Shown in pieces: positions 8,362 to 8,649 of a stretch of 8,649 nt of DNA (positions within the stretch are counted from its first letter, which is position 1; the number at the start of each line of letters is the position of its first letter). The position numbers and the translations under genes were made by a program. Source of the stretch: Bordetella parapertussis (lineage in GTDB: Bacteria > Pseudomonadota > Gammaproteobacteria > Burkholderiales > CAIKXV01); assembly GCA_945877995.1 (NCBI GenBank), contig CAMDXD010000152.1, forward strand, positions 1 to 8,649, given 5' to 3'. The notes under the pieces were generated by a model. That model was not told where the DNA came from and did not search any database. It saw nothing but the letters and a program-made list of their open reading frames with translations.

Positions 8362-8649
8362 TCAGCCCCGGCGTGGCTTGCGCGGCTCGCGCTGCACGTC
8401 CATCGTGTAGGTGAATCGGTGCTCTGGATGCACGGTCACCGAGTTCTCGAAGTTCTCGCCGCTGGCACCGAAATAGCGGCGCACGAAGGTCAGCGCCGGG
8501 GTGCCGCTGGCCACCCTCAGCGGCCGCGCGAGCCGGGTCGGGATGCGGCTGGCGAAGATCTCGAACCGCGCGCGTACGGTCGGCTCGCCGAACAGCCGTT
8601 CGACCTGCTGGTAGACATGGGTCTGCGCATGGTCGACCGAGTCGATCAC
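8362..8649 (-). CDS. GntR/HutC-family transcriptional regulator, C-terminal UTRA part (5' end outside window)
   Basis: The last ~96 codons of a ligand-responsive regulator. The visible part matches the second half of a UTRA effector-binding domain: a helical segment around VDHAQTHVYQQVERLFGE, then LARPLRVASGTPALTFVRRYF, a sheet-forming NSVTVHPEHRFTYTMDVQRE, and a basic tail RKPRRG. UTRA domains bind a small metabolite and release an N-terminal winged-helix DNA-binding domain, which here lies beyond the right edge (about 145 residues expected missing). The frame is open to the last base, and a GTG at 8649 is not a likely true start. It precedes the enolase-superfamily and HIBADH genes on the same strand by 55 bases, so it probably controls them and itself. 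Family confidence is good; effector and operator are unknown. Confidence 0.82.
   Translation of the reverse strand: MIDSVDHAQTHVYQQVERLFGEPTVRARFEIFASRIPTRLARPLRVASGTPALTFVRRYFGASGENFENSVTVHPEHRFTYTMDVQREPRKPRRG

Noticed and set aside
7278..8414. 378-codon open frame on the + strand opposite the enolase-superfamily gene
   Set aside because: Antisense to a gene with a complete active site; the translation is an Arg/Leu/Ala/Asp-rich shadow.

Overview
The window is GC-rich chromosomal DNA, densely packed with genes and with almost no spacer. The most likely host is a betaproteobacterium of the order Burkholderiales, such as a Bordetella/Alcaligenaceae- or Comamonadaceae-like organism. This rests on two adjacent Bug-family periplasmic binding proteins (a family greatly expanded in that group), the strong G/C third-position codon bias, and the mix of small-acid catabolism genes. 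The assignment is an inference from gene content. No rRNA, tRNA or other taxonomic marker is present.

Rightward half (1-6241, + strand). The window opens inside the 3' end of one Bug-type solute receptor (1-328). A second, complete, exported Bug receptor follows (385-1377). Next come an SMP-30/gluconolactonase-type lactone hydrolase (1486-2412), a single-unit 3-hydroxyacyl-CoA dehydrogenase-like protein (2505-3425), a full-length RecQ DNA helicase (3422-5251) whose GTG start overlaps the previous stop by 4 bases, and a TfdA/TauD-type Fe(II)/2-oxoglutarate dioxygenase (5336-6241). A GC-rich hairpin (6256-6284) separates this block from the leftward genes.

Leftward half (6289-8649, - strand). 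Read in transcription order, there is the C-terminal effector (UTRA) part of a GntR/HutC-type repressor cut by the window edge (8649-8362), an enolase-superfamily enzyme of the muconate-lactonizing/dipeptide-epimerase subgroup (8306-7200), and a beta-hydroxyacid dehydrogenase of the HIBADH/tartronate-semialdehyde reductase family (7197-6289). The last two are 2 bases apart and almost certainly cotranscribed.

How the genes may work together. Receptors for small carboxylates, a lactonase, an enolase-superfamily cycloisomerase or epimerase, two hydroxyacid/hydroxyacyl dehydrogenases and a 2-oxoglutarate-dependent oxygenase could together import and oxidise an organic acid or sugar-acid-like compound. 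The substrate cannot be read from the sequence. RecQ is a housekeeping repair helicase that appears merely lodged in this neighbourhood. I found no defence system, mobile element, CRISPR array or RNA gene. The most noteworthy points are the catabolic gene set itself, a perfect 14-bp inverted repeat with self-palindromic arms before the dehydrogenase gene, the atypical cofactor loop of that dehydrogenase, and its translational overlap with recQ.
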